Source of the DNA: Aquipuribacter nitratireducens
GTDB taxonomy: Bacteria; Actinomycetota; Actinomycetes; Actinomycetales; JBBAYJ01
Length of the DNA: 64,000 nt
Direction of reading: 5' to 3'
Assembly (NCBI RefSeq): GCF_037860835.1
Contig: NZ_JBBEOG010000004.1
Location: 62,001-126,000, forward strand
The translations under genes and the position numbers were made by a program. Within the stretch, counting starts at the first letter, position 1; every line of letters starts with the position of its first letter. Of this stretch, positions 7,761 through 15,324 are shown piece after piece. Below the pieces are notes generated by a model. That model was not told where the DNA came from. It worked only from the letters and a program-made list of their open reading frames with translations, and did no database searches.

Positions 7761-9340
7761 GCGGGTTCCTCGACGCGGTCGTCCGGCAGGTCGCCGCCGT
7801 CGTCGACGGCCTCCGGGAGGGCCCGGGCGACGACGGCTGGGACGTCGGCGACGTGCTCCTCACCATCGGGGGCCTCGGGCTCGCGGTGCTCGGCGTCCTC
7901 GCGCTCCTCACGATGTTCGTCGTCGTGCCGAAGGACCGGCGGCCGTCGTCGGCGACCGCGTGGATCCTCACGATCCTGCTCGTGCCGCTCGTGGGGCTCG
8001 TCGCGTTCTTCCTCATCGGCAGCCCGAGGCTGCCGAAGGCGCGGCGGGACAAGCAGGTCGACGTCGACCGGTTGATCACCCAGCGCACCCGTGAGCACGG
8101 CATCGGCCTCGACCGCGTCCCCGGGCCGGACTGGCTCGACCCCGTCGTGCGGCTCAACCAGAGCATCGGCGCCATGCCGATGCTCAAGGGCAACGACGCG
8201 CGCATCTGGACCGGCTACGAGGCGACCATCGCGGCGATGACCGCCGACGTGGCCGCGGCGCAGGACTTCGTCCACGTCGAGTTCTACATCCTCTCCCTCG
8301 ACGACACGACGGCCCCCTTCTTCGACGCCCTCGACGACGCCGTCCGGCGGGGTGTCACCGTGCGGGTGCTGCTCGACCACGTCGGCTCCTGGCGCTCCCC
8401 GGGGTACCGGCGCACGCTTCGCCGGCTCGACGAGGCCGGGGTGCCGTACCGGCTCATGCTCCCGGTGCAGCCGTGGTTCGGTCGTTACCAGCGCCCCGAC
8501 CTCCGCAACCACCGCAAGATCGTCGTCGTCGACGGTCGAGTGGGCTGGATCGGCTCGCAGAACCTCGTCGACCGCACGTACAACCGCCGTGCGAACATCC
8601 GGCGCGGCCTGCGCTGGCAGGACCTCATGGTGCGGGTGCGCGGGCCGGTCGTGCAGGAGCTCGACGCCGTCTTCGCCACCGACTGGTTCAGCGAGACAGA
8701 CGACCTGCTCGACGTCGAGACCCCGGACGCGCTGCCGGGCGGGGTGGGCAGCGCGAGCGACGCCGAGCTGCTCGCGGAGGAGGCCGGTCCGCTGTCGTGC
8801 CAGGTCGTGCCGAGCGGGCCGGGCTTCGACTACGAGAACAACCTCCGGCTGTTCAACGCGCTGCTCTACGCGGCGCGTCGCCGCGTCAGCATCACGAGCC
8901 CCTACTTCGTGCCGGACGAGTCGCTGCTGTACGCGGTGACCGCCGCGGCGCTGCGCGGCGTCGACGTCGAGCTGTTCGTGCCGCAGGAGGGCGACCAGCT
9001 GCTCGTGCACCACGCCCAGCGCTCGTACTACGAGCAGCTGCTGCGCTCAGGGGTCCGCATCCACCGCTACCCGGCCCCCTACGTGCTCCACGCCAAGCAC
9101 ATGACGGTCGACGACGACGTCGCCGTGGTCGGCTCGTCCAACCTCGACATGCGGTCCTTCAGCCTCGACCTCGAGGCGACCCTGCTCGTGCACGGCCGCT
9201 CGTTCTGCGACGAGCTGCGCCGGGTCGAGGACGGCTACCGGGCCGTCTCCACCGAGCTGCAGCTCGAGGACTGGGTGGGGCGCTCGCGGCGCGAGGTGCT
9301 CCTCGACAACGTCTCCCGGCTCACGTCGGCGCTGCAGTAG
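7757..9340 (+). CDS. cls: Cardiolipin synthase
   Basis: A 527-residue phospholipase D-family cardiolipin synthase. Two N-terminal membrane helices (about residues 33-58 and 68-90) precede two HKD motifs: NHRKIVVVDGRVGWIGSQN and HAKHMTVDDDVAVVGSSN. It condenses phosphatidylglycerol molecules into cardiolipin at the inner face of the membrane. PLD-type bacterial enzymes normally have this length and layout. GTGA overlap with the lycopene cyclase stop implies translational coupling, an uncommon pairing of two membrane-lipid functions. It ends 34 nt before the first repeat of the adjacent cassette. Confidence 0.92.
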   Translation: MSGFLDAVVRQVAAVVDGLREGPGDDGWDVGDVLLTIGGLGLAVLGVLALLTMFVVVPKDRRPSSATAWILTILLVPLVGLVAFFLIGSPRLPKARRDKQVDVDRLITQRTREHGIGLDRVPGPDWLDPVVRLNQSIGAMPMLKGNDARIWTGYEATIAAMTADVAAAQDFVHVEFYILSLDDTTAPFFDALDDAVRRGVTVRVLLDHVGSWRSPGYRRTLRRLDEAGVPYRLMLPVQPWFGRYQRPDLRNHRKIVVVDGRVGWIGSQNLVDRTYNRRANIRRGLRWQDLMVRVRGPVVQELDAVFATDWFSETDDLLDVETPDALPGGVGSASDAELLAEEAGPLSCQVVPSGPGFDYENNLRLFNALLYAARRRVSITSPYFVPDESLLYAVTAAALRGVDVELFVPQEGDQLLVHHAQRSYYEQLLRSGVRIHRYPAPYVLHAKHMTVDDDVAVVGSSNLDMRSFSLDLEATLLVHGRSFCDELRRVEDGYRAVSTELQLEDWVGRSRREVLLDNVSRLTSALQ

Positions 9341-9373
9341 CGCGCGCCCGCTTGCGCGCTCAGGGCTTCCGCA

Positions 9374-9500
9374 GGCTCCGAGGGAGTCGTTTCTGTCGTG
9401 GGCGGGAGGTCTTTCGGGCCCTCAGGGCTCCGAGGGAGTCGTTACGGTCGTGCGTCGGGGCCGCTCAGGGCCGTCACGGCTCCGAGGGAGTCGTTGTGGT
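9374..9500 (+). repeat. Three direct copies of a 23-26 bp repeat upstream of an AbiEi-like gene
   Basis: Copies begin at 9374, 9426 and 9478, an exact 52-bp period. Each starts with the 18-bp core GGCTCCGAGGGAGTCGTT. Copies 1 and 2 continue with a variable base pair and end in GTCGT (9374-9399 and 9426-9451); copy 3 (9478-9500) diverges after the core. Two more copies lie downstream of the gene in reverse orientation (10493-10517 and 10545-10570, again 52 bp apart). The spacers between copies are unrelated. Nothing like this occurs at other genes in the window except the analogous, differently sequenced repeats at 44.1 and 45.1 kb. Confidence 0.85.
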
Positions 9501-9593
9501 GCCCCCTGGCGGCCGTCGTCCACAGGTCGCCGGCGTCATACACAGGGAAGCGGCCGTCTTCCGTCGGGAGGGCGCCGTGCCCACGGTCGAGGG

Positions 9594-10493
9594 ATGGCTC
9601 TCGAGGCTCTCGCTGCCGTCCAGGACGGCGTCGTCACCGGCCAGCAGCTCCACGATCACGGCGTCACGGTGTCGCGGCTCCGCACCCAGCTCCGCCTGGG
9701 CAGGTGGGTGCGCATCCGCCGGAACGCCTACCTGCTCGATCTCGTGAGGAACGTGCAGGACCCGTGGGTCCAGGCTCGAGCCGTCTCGCTCACGATGCCG
9801 GGCGTCGTCGTCTCGGGAGCGAGCGCGGCCCGCCTGTGGGGCATCGAAGGCGCGACGGCCGAGACCGTGGAGGTGACGGTGCCGCGACGACGAGCGCTCC
9901 GAGCGCGTCCGGACCTCGCCCCGCGACGACGTGAGATCGGTGACGGCGACGTCACGCTGCTCCGCGGCATCCCGGTGACCACGGCACTGCGCACCGTCCG
10001 CGACCTGGTCCTGGACGGCGACCGGCTCTCCGCGCTCGCCGTGTGCGACTCCGCGCTGCACAAGCGGCTGCTGCTGCCCGGCGACCTCCTGACGGCGCGG
10101 GCGCAGGCGGACGGGCTCCCGGGCAGTGCCGGTGTGGCGGACATCTGGGCCCTCGCGGACGGCAGGGCGGAGTCCGTCCTGGAGAGCCGCGTGCGTCTGA
10201 GGTGCATCGACGGTCTGGTGCCCCCTGACGACCTGCAGGTGGTCATCCGCGCCTCCGACGGGCGCTTCGTCGCGCGGGCGGACCTCGCGTGGTCGCGTCG
10301 CTCGCGTGGCAGGACCGGCCTCCTCGTCGTCGAGGCCGACGGGCGAGTGGTCCACGGCACCGTCGAGGCGGCGTACCACGACCGCTCGCGGCAGAACGAT
10401 GTGGTCGGCACGGGGCACGACATGCTGAGGGTGACGTGGCGGGACACGACGGACGCCCTCACGATCCCACGGGCGGTCCGCACCGTCCTGTGA
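9594..10493 (+). CDS. AbiEi-like / DUF559-type protein, cassette A
   Basis: 299 residues. The N terminus (about 1-60) is an AbiEi-antitoxin-like winged helix: VVTGQQLHDHGVTVSRLRTQ then GRWVRIRRNAYLL. A middle domain contains VVVSGASAARLWGI and TTALRTVRDLVLD. The C terminus (about 205-299) resembles a Vsr/DUF559 PDDEXK nuclease: a Glu in ESVLESRVRLR, an Asp in ARADLAWSR, then LLVVEADG, and a basic stretch AAYHDRSRQNDVV. Actinobacteria carry many such orphan genes with no AbiEii partner, as here. Function unproven. Start ATG chosen because conserved sequence begins there. The stop lies against the first downstream inverted repeat, so the gene is tightly bracketed by repeats. Confidence 0.75.
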   Translation: MALEALAAVQDGVVTGQQLHDHGVTVSRLRTQLRLGRWVRIRRNAYLLDLVRNVQDPWVQARAVSLTMPGVVVSGASAARLWGIEGATAETVEVTVPRRRALRARPDLAPRRREIGDGDVTLLRGIPVTTALRTVRDLVLDGDRLSALAVCDSALHKRLLLPGDLLTARAQADGLPGSAGVADIWALADGRAESVLESRVRLRCIDGLVPPDDLQVVIRASDGRFVARADLAWSRRSRGRTGLLVVEADGRVVHGTVEAAYHDRSRQNDVVGTGHDMLRVTWRDTTDALTIPRAVRTVL

Positions 10494-10570
10494 CGACAGG
10501 AACGACTCCCTCGGAGCGCTTGGTGCGCCCGATTCGCCCATTCGACGACAGAAACGACTCCCTCGGAGCC
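10493..10570 (-). repeat. Two inverted copies of the cassette A repeat
   Basis: Copies at 10493-10517 and 10545-10570 are the reverse complement of the upstream repeat, with the shared core AACGACTCCCTCGGAGC. The outermost copy (10545-10570) and the outermost upstream copy (9374-9399) are perfect 26-bp inverted repeats of each other. The inner copy abuts the stop codon of the AbiEi-like gene. Starts are 52 bp apart, the same period as upstream. Such hairpins could also act as transcription terminators, but the conserved period and the match on both sides of the gene are not explained by termination. Confidence 0.85.
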
Positions 10571-10599
10571 CTTCGGCGGCCCGGGTGCCGGTCCGGCCG

Positions 10600-12060
10600 T
10601 CACGGCACGAGGTCGACGTCCTCCAGCCCGTCCGCGCTCGGGTGCCACGCCGGCTCGACGTGGTCGACGAGCCGGTCGGCGAGGCCCGTGTACGACTGGG
10701 GGGTGAGCGCGAGGAGGCGCTTCTCGGTGTCCTCGGGCAGACCGAGGCCCCGCACGAACTCCGCCATGGCGGCGGCGTCGACCCGGCGACCCCGGGTCAG
10801 CTCCTTGAGGCGCTCGTAGGGGTTCGGCAGCCCGTGCAGGCGCATGACGGTCTGCACGGCCTCGCCGAGGACCTCCCACGCCCCTTCGAGGTCGCGGTCG
10901 AGGACGGCCCCGTCGACGTCGAGGCTCGTGAGGCCGCGGCGGACGTTGTCGATCGCGACGAGCGAGTGCCCCAGGCCCACGCCGATGTTGCGCTGGGTGG
11001 TGGAGTCGGTGAGGTCGCGCTGGAGGCGGCTCGTGACGAGCGTCTGCTGCAGCACGTCGAGGAGGGCGTTCGACAGCTCGAGGTTCGCCTCGGCGTTCTC
11101 GAACCGGATGGGGTTGACCTTGTGCGGCATGGTGCTGGACCCGACGGAGCCGGCGGTGGTCAGCTGCGTGAAGTAGCCCTGGGAGATGTACGTCCACACG
11201 TCGGTGCAGAGGTTGTGCAGCACCCGGTTGAAGCGCGCGATGTCGGCGTACAGCTCCGCCTGCCAGTCGTGGGACTCGATCTGCGTCGTCAGGGGGTTCC
11301 ACGTGAGGCCGAGGCCCTCGACGAAGTCCCGGGCGACGTCCTCCCAGTCCGCCTCGGGGGCCGCGACCACGTGCGCGGCGTACGTGCCCGTCGCCCCGTT
11401 GATCTTGCCGAGGTAGTCGGCGGAGCGCACGCGCGACAGCTGTCGCTGCAGCCGGTGGGCGAGGACGGCGAGCTCCTTGCCCATCGTCGTCGGGGTCGCC
11501 GGCTGCCCGTGCGTGCGGGACAGCATCGGCACCGAGCGGTACTGGCGGGCCATGCCGCCGAGCTGCTCGACGAGCGCGCCCGCGGCCGGCAGCCACACCT
11601 CCCGCACAGCCCGTTGCACGAGGCGCGCGTAGGCGAGGTTGTTGACGTCCTCGCTCGTGCACGCGAAGTGGACGACCTCCGACAGGTCCTCCAGCGAGGT
11701 GCCCGCCATGCGCTGCTTGAGGAGGTACTCGACGGCCTTGACGTCGTGGACCGTCACCTTCTCGATGTCCTTGAGCTCGAGGACGGTGTCGGCGTCGAAG
11801 GCGGCGGCGATGCCGTGGAGGCGGTGGACCTCGTCGTCGCGGAGCCGCCGCACGCCCGGGAGCACCTGGCGCTTCGTGAGGTGGAGCAGCCACGCCACCT
11901 CGATGCGGAGGCGCTCGCGGTTGAGCGCCGGCTCCGAGAGGTGCTCGAGCAGCCCCTCGACGGCGGGCCGGTAGCGGCCGTCCAGCGGGCTGAGGGTGAC
12001 CTCACCGAGGTCGGCGGCGACCCTGGCGGACGTGCGGGAGACGGCGGGCTGATCGGTCAC
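10600..12060 (-). CDS. purB: Adenylosuccinate lyase
   Basis: A fumarase/aspartase-superfamily lyase of the E. coli PurB type: it opens with LSPLDGRYRPAVEGLLEHLSE and carries the signature loop GSSTMPHKVNPIRFENAEAN with its catalytic Ser region. It acts twice in purine synthesis, releasing fumarate from SAICAR and from adenylosuccinate. The GTG at 12060 is preferred because AGGA lies 7 nt upstream; an in-frame ATG at 12078 would lengthen it by six residues but has poor spacing. It is the last gene of a minus-strand run with the kinase and phosphatase upstream. Confidence 0.93.
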   Translation of the reverse strand: MTDQPAVSRTSARVAADLGEVTLSPLDGRYRPAVEGLLEHLSEPALNRERLRIEVAWLLHLTKRQVLPGVRRLRDDEVHRLHGIAAAFDADTVLELKDIEKVTVHDVKAVEYLLKQRMAGTSLEDLSEVVHFACTSEDVNNLAYARLVQRAVREVWLPAAGALVEQLGGMARQYRSVPMLSRTHGQPATPTTMGKELAVLAHRLQRQLSRVRSADYLGKINGATGTYAAHVVAAPEADWEDVARDFVEGLGLTWNPLTTQIESHDWQAELYADIARFNRVLHNLCTDVWTYISQGYFTQLTTAGSVGSSTMPHKVNPIRFENAEANLELSNALLDVLQQTLVTSRLQRDLTDSTTQRNIGVGLGHSLVAIDNVRRGLTSLDVDGAVLDRDLEGAWEVLGEAVQTVMRLHGLPNPYERLKELTRGRRVDAAAMAEFVRGLGLPEDTEKRLLALTPQSYTGLADRLVDHVEPAWHPSADGLEDVDLVP

Positions 12061-12081
12061 GGCGTCATCCTCGCGCATGCC

Positions 12082-12891
12082 TCACGCGTACCGGGCCGCC
12101 ACCTCCGCGGCCTGGCTGCCGTACCCGCCGCCGAAGAGGGCGGCGTGCACGAGCAGCGGGTGCAGCTGGTGGAGGCCGACGCGCTCCTGCCAGCCCTCGG
12201 CCAGGGGAGCTGCCTCGTCGTACGCGGCGAGCACCCGGGTCAGGTGGGGCAGGTCGAAGAGCGCGAGCATCGCGAGGTCGGTCTCGCGGTGCCCGCCGTG
12301 GGCGGCGGGGTCGACCAGCACGACGCCCTCTGCGGTCCACAGGACGTTGCCGTTCCACAGGTCCCCGTGCAGCCGCGCCACGGGCTCCGCCGCGCCTCCC
12401 GCGCCGGGGTCGGCGACGAGCCGGTCGAGGACCCGGCCGACGACCGCCGACTGCTCCGCGGTGACGGCGCCGGTGTCGTGAGCCAGCCGCAGGTACGGCA
12501 GGAGCCGGTGCTCGGCGTACCACGGGGCCCAGTCGGTCCCGGCGCGCAGCGGCAGCACGAGGGGGCCGATGTAGCCGTCGCCCTCCCACCCGGCCGGTGG
12601 GCTGCCGAGGTGCGGGGCGCCGGCGGCGTGGGTGACGGCGAGGCGGCGGCCGAGCTCCTCCGCGGCCCCGGCCGTCGGCGCGACCTCCGTCAGCCGCGGC
12701 AGGACGAGGGCGTCGTCGTGGACGGCCACCGGCCGGACCACCGGCACGCCGCCGGGCACCTGCAGCCACCGCAGCCCCGCCGCCTCCACCGCGAAGTAGC
12801 CCGGCGGCGCGTCGACCCGCCGCTTGACGAGCAGGTCGGGGTCGTCGGCGAGGCGGACCCCGTCCCCGACGCCGCCCGGCTCGACGCTCAC
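12082..12891 (-). CDS. Fructosamine kinase family protein
   Basis: About 269 residues of the APH-like kinase fold. VARLHGDLWNGNVLW is the catalytic loop and VLVDPAAHGGHRETDLAML the metal-binding segment typical of fructosamine/ketosamine-3-kinases. These phosphorylate Amadori products so that glycated proteins or amines can be repaired or used. The GTG start is chosen because it overlaps the stop of the phosphatase gene as GTGA. Coupling with a low-molecular-weight phosphatase fits a deglycation role, since ribulosamine/fructosamine kinase genes are commonly found beside such phosphatases in bacteria. Confidence 0.88.
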   Translation of the reverse strand: MSVEPGGVGDGVRLADDPDLLVKRRVDAPPGYFAVEAAGLRWLQVPGGVPVVRPVAVHDDALVLPRLTEVAPTAGAAEELGRRLAVTHAAGAPHLGSPPAGWEGDGYIGPLVLPLRAGTDWAPWYAEHRLLPYLRLAHDTGAVTAEQSAVVGRVLDRLVADPGAGGAAEPVARLHGDLWNGNVLWTAEGVVLVDPAAHGGHRETDLAMLALFDLPHLTRVLAAYDEAAPLAEGWQERVGLHQLHPLLVHAALFGGGYGSQAAEVAARYA

Positions 12892-13439
12892 CGGTGCTCC
12901 CGGTCCCGGACGTCCACGACGCGACGCGACAGGTGCGCGAGGAGCCCCTCGCACGCGCGCTCCACCTGGTCGAGGACGAGGTCGAAGGCGTCGAGGTCGG
13001 AGTAGTAGGGGTCCGGCACGTCGAGGCTGCGCCCGATGTCCGCGCCGTGCGCCGCCGCCTCGGCGACCTCCGCCAGGCCGGGGTCGAAGGCCCGCAGCAG
13101 CCGCACCTTCTGCCGGTCGTGCTCGCTCGTCGTCCAGCCGCGCAGGGTGCGCATGTGCCCCCGGTCGAGAGCGAGGACGAGGTCGAGCTCGGGCAGCCAG
13201 GCGGGGTCGAAGAGCCGCGCGCGGTGGGCGCCGCCGTCGTAGCCGCGGGCGGCGAGGGCCCGCAGCGTGCGATCGTCAGCGCGTTCGCCGATGTGCCAGT
13301 CGCCGGTGCCGGCGGACGTCACGGCCACGAGGTCCCCGAGGCCCGCCTCCTGCACCTTGTGGGACAGCACGAGCTCGCCCATCGGAGAGCGGCAGATGTT
13401 GCCCGAGCACACGAAGCACACGCGCATCGGCCCCGGCAT
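12888..13439 (-). CDS. Low-molecular-weight protein-tyrosine-phosphatase family protein
   Basis: 183 residues. The P-loop CSGNICRS (residues 10-17) provides the nucleophilic Cys and Arg, and the general-acid segment DVPDPYYSD lies near residue 142, both diagnostic of the family. It hydrolyses phosphotyrosine or small phospho-compounds in the cytosol. The start MPGPMRVCFVCSG may be the ATG used or the Met five codons later. It is first in the operon with the fructosamine kinase, so a substrate related to phosphorylated sugar adducts is plausible; this is inference. Confidence 0.88.
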   Translation of the reverse strand: MPGPMRVCFVCSGNICRSPMGELVLSHKVQEAGLGDLVAVTSAGTGDWHIGERADDRTLRALAARGYDGGAHRARLFDPAWLPELDLVLALDRGHMRTLRGWTTSEHDRQKVRLLRAFDPGLAEVAEAAAHGADIGRSLDVPDPYYSDLDAFDLVLDQVERACEGLLAHLSRRVVDVRDREHR

Positions 13440-13581
13440 GGGCGCAATCCTGCCCCGCGACGGCGCGCGGCGACACCCCGCCGGCCGTCGTCGTCCTCAC
13501 AACCGCACCGGCGCGGCGGTCGTCCACAGCCGCAGGTCCACCGCCGCCCGCGCGCAGCCGGGTCGGCCGCAGGCTGGCCGT

Positions 13582-13779
13582 GTGCCGGACGACATGTGGG
13601 TGGGGTTGGGAGCGGCCGTCGCCGAGGTGGCGGCGCGCGCGGCCGCAGCGCCGCCGACCTCCTGGCAGGGGCCGGCGGCGGAGACGTGCGCTGCCGAGGT
13701 GCGTTCCGCCGTCGCGGCCCTCGACGACGCCGAGGCCGGGGTCGCACGGGCCGCGTCGAAGGCCCGGGAGGCCGGGTGA
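13582..13779 (+). CDS. Small WXG100-like protein
   Basis: A 65-residue, Ala-rich, largely helical protein: VAEVAARAAAAPPTSWQGPAAETC followed by a long helix to the end. The W-x-G turn (SWQGPA) between two predicted helices is the hallmark of ESAT-6/WXG100 proteins, although it is shorter than the usual 100 residues. The GTG start is set by the context: a CAGGCT -10-like box ends 6 nt upstream. The stop overlaps the next start (GTGA), so it is translationally coupled to a putative hydrolase. Such pairs recall type VII secretion substrates and chaperones, but no secretion genes are in the window. Confidence 0.6.
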   Translation: MPDDMWVGLGAAVAEVAARAAAAPPTSWQGPAAETCAAEVRSAVAALDDAEAGVARAASKAREAG

Positions 13780-15293
13780 GCGCCGCAGGTGGTCTCACGG
13801 TGACGGGCGGCACCGGCGGGGTCACCGCCCACCTGCCCGACCTCGACCGCGCGGCCGCGGTCCTCGCCGACTGCGCCGGCGACTGTGGGCGCCTCGTCGG
13901 TCTCGTGCTCGCGGAGGCGGCCCGCTGCGCGGGGCGCGCCGCGGCCGTGCTGCTGACCGCTCCCGTCTCCCCCCTCGCCCCGGTCGTCGCCCTCGACCTC
14001 CTCGGCAGCGCGGCTGCCGGCGCGGCCGCCGCGGAACGCCTCGCGCAGGCGGCCCGCGCGCTCGCCGTCGCGGCCGGCGCGCTCGCGCAGGTCGCGCTCG
14101 TCTACCGCGGGCGCGAGCAGGCGCTGGAGCGCCTGATGACGGGCGTCCCGATCGCCGTCGGCGCGGTGGTGCGCGGTGCGGTCGTCGCGACCGTGCTGAC
14201 CCCGGGTGGTCGGCTCGTGCTCGGCTCGCTCGCAGCCCAGGCGGGCGGCGGGCTCCTCGTCGTCGGCGCAGTTCGTGGAGACGGGCCCGTGGCGGCGGCA
14301 CGGGCCGGTGTCACGTCGGTCGCGCGCGCCGGCCCGGTCGACCTCGTCGTGCGCTCCGTGCCGGGCCTGCTGGGGGTGGCGGACGTGCCGGCCGCGGCCC
14401 GACTGGTCGTGGGTGCCGGACGGGTGGTGGGCCTGCTGCCGCCTGCGCACGACGACACGTCCGTCGCCGTCCACGACCTCGGCGTCCGGACCTGCGCGCC
14501 CGCCGGCGGCCCGTCGACCGGCAGGCCCGCGGCGGGCGTCGCGGAGCTGCTCGAGCGCTCGCAGTCGGTGGCGGCGTGGCGCGAGCCGGGTGCCGGACGT
14601 CACGACACGCTCCCGCCCGGGTCGGTGAGGCCCGGACGGGGCGAGGTGCGCGTCGACCGGGTCGTCGGCGCGGACGGCGAGGTCGCGTGGGTGGTCCACG
14701 TACCCGGCACCCAGGAGTGGGACTCCGACGGCGAGGGCTCCCCGATGGACATGGCGGCGAACCTCGCCCTGGTCGGCGGGGCGGGCAGCGCCGTCACCAC
14801 GGGCACCGCGGCCGCCCTCCGGCACGCGGGGGCTCGACCGGGCCAGCCGGTGCTCCTCGTCGGGCACTCCCAGGGCGGTCTCACCGCGGCCCACCTCGCG
14901 GGCGACCCGCTCCTGCGGCGCCACGCCACCGTCACCCACGTCGTGACGGCCGGCTCACCCGTCGCGGGGCGCCCCGTCCCGACCGGGGTGCGGGTGATGG
15001 CGATCGAGCACCACGACGACCTCGTGCCGCGCCTCGACGGTCGTGTGCACCCCGACCTGCCCGACCGGGTGAGCGTGACGACCCGTGCACCGGACGGCCC
15101 GTGGCGGCACGACGCCGTCCCCGCCCACAGCTCCGGCGCCTACGTCGAGACGGCGCGGCGGGTCGACGCCTCCGACCACCCGTCCCTCGTCGACGCCCGT
15201 GCCGCACTGGCGCCGTTCCTCGACCGGGACGGCGCCTCGTGCACCTCGCGCCGCTACCGGCTGGTCCGCGGGGGCGGGGAGGGGGTCGGATGA
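13776..15293 (+). CDS. Alpha/beta hydrolase with helical N-terminal region
   Basis: 505 residues. The C-terminal half is an alpha/beta hydrolase or lipase: VWHVHVPGTQ-like strand, nucleophile elbow LVGHSQGGLTAAHLAG, an acid candidate in EHHDDLVPRLDG and a His candidate in AHSSGAYVE. The first 150 residues are Ala/Leu-rich helices with several Cys, then another hydrophobic stretch (about 130-170) that may contact a membrane. No signal peptide is seen. Its start overlaps the WXG-like gene, so the pair probably acts together; secretion as a complex is an inference. The substrate is unknown. Confidence 0.7.
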   Translation: MSAAGGLTVTGGTGGVTAHLPDLDRAAAVLADCAGDCGRLVGLVLAEAARCAGRAAAVLLTAPVSPLAPVVALDLLGSAAAGAAAAERLAQAARALAVAAGALAQVALVYRGREQALERLMTGVPIAVGAVVRGAVVATVLTPGGRLVLGSLAAQAGGGLLVVGAVRGDGPVAAARAGVTSVARAGPVDLVVRSVPGLLGVADVPAAARLVVGAGRVVGLLPPAHDDTSVAVHDLGVRTCAPAGGPSTGRPAAGVAELLERSQSVAAWREPGAGRHDTLPPGSVRPGRGEVRVDRVVGADGEVAWVVHVPGTQEWDSDGEGSPMDMAANLALVGGAGSAVTTGTAAALRHAGARPGQPVLLVGHSQGGLTAAHLAGDPLLRRHATVTHVVTAGSPVAGRPVPTGVRVMAIEHHDDLVPRLDGRVHPDLPDRVSVTTRAPDGPWRHDAVPAHSSGAYVETARRVDASDHPSLVDARAALAPFLDRDGASCTSRRYRLVRGGGEGVG

Positions 15294-15312
15294 CCCCCGT
15301 CGACACCGCGCC

Positions 15313-15318
15313 TACAGT
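15313..15318 (+). promoter_or_regulatory. -10 element (TACAGT) of pat, leaderless
   Basis: TACAGT is followed 6 nt later by the GTG of the aminotransferase gene. The arrangement equals that at 1748, 24147 and 58004 and indicates a leaderless transcript independent of the preceding hydrolase gene. Confidence 0.55.
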
Positions 15319-15324
15319 GCGGAC

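Noticed and set aside
9374-9500. Possible CRISPR array
   Set aside because: Only three copies, unequal repeat ends, reverse copies beyond the gene and no cas genes.
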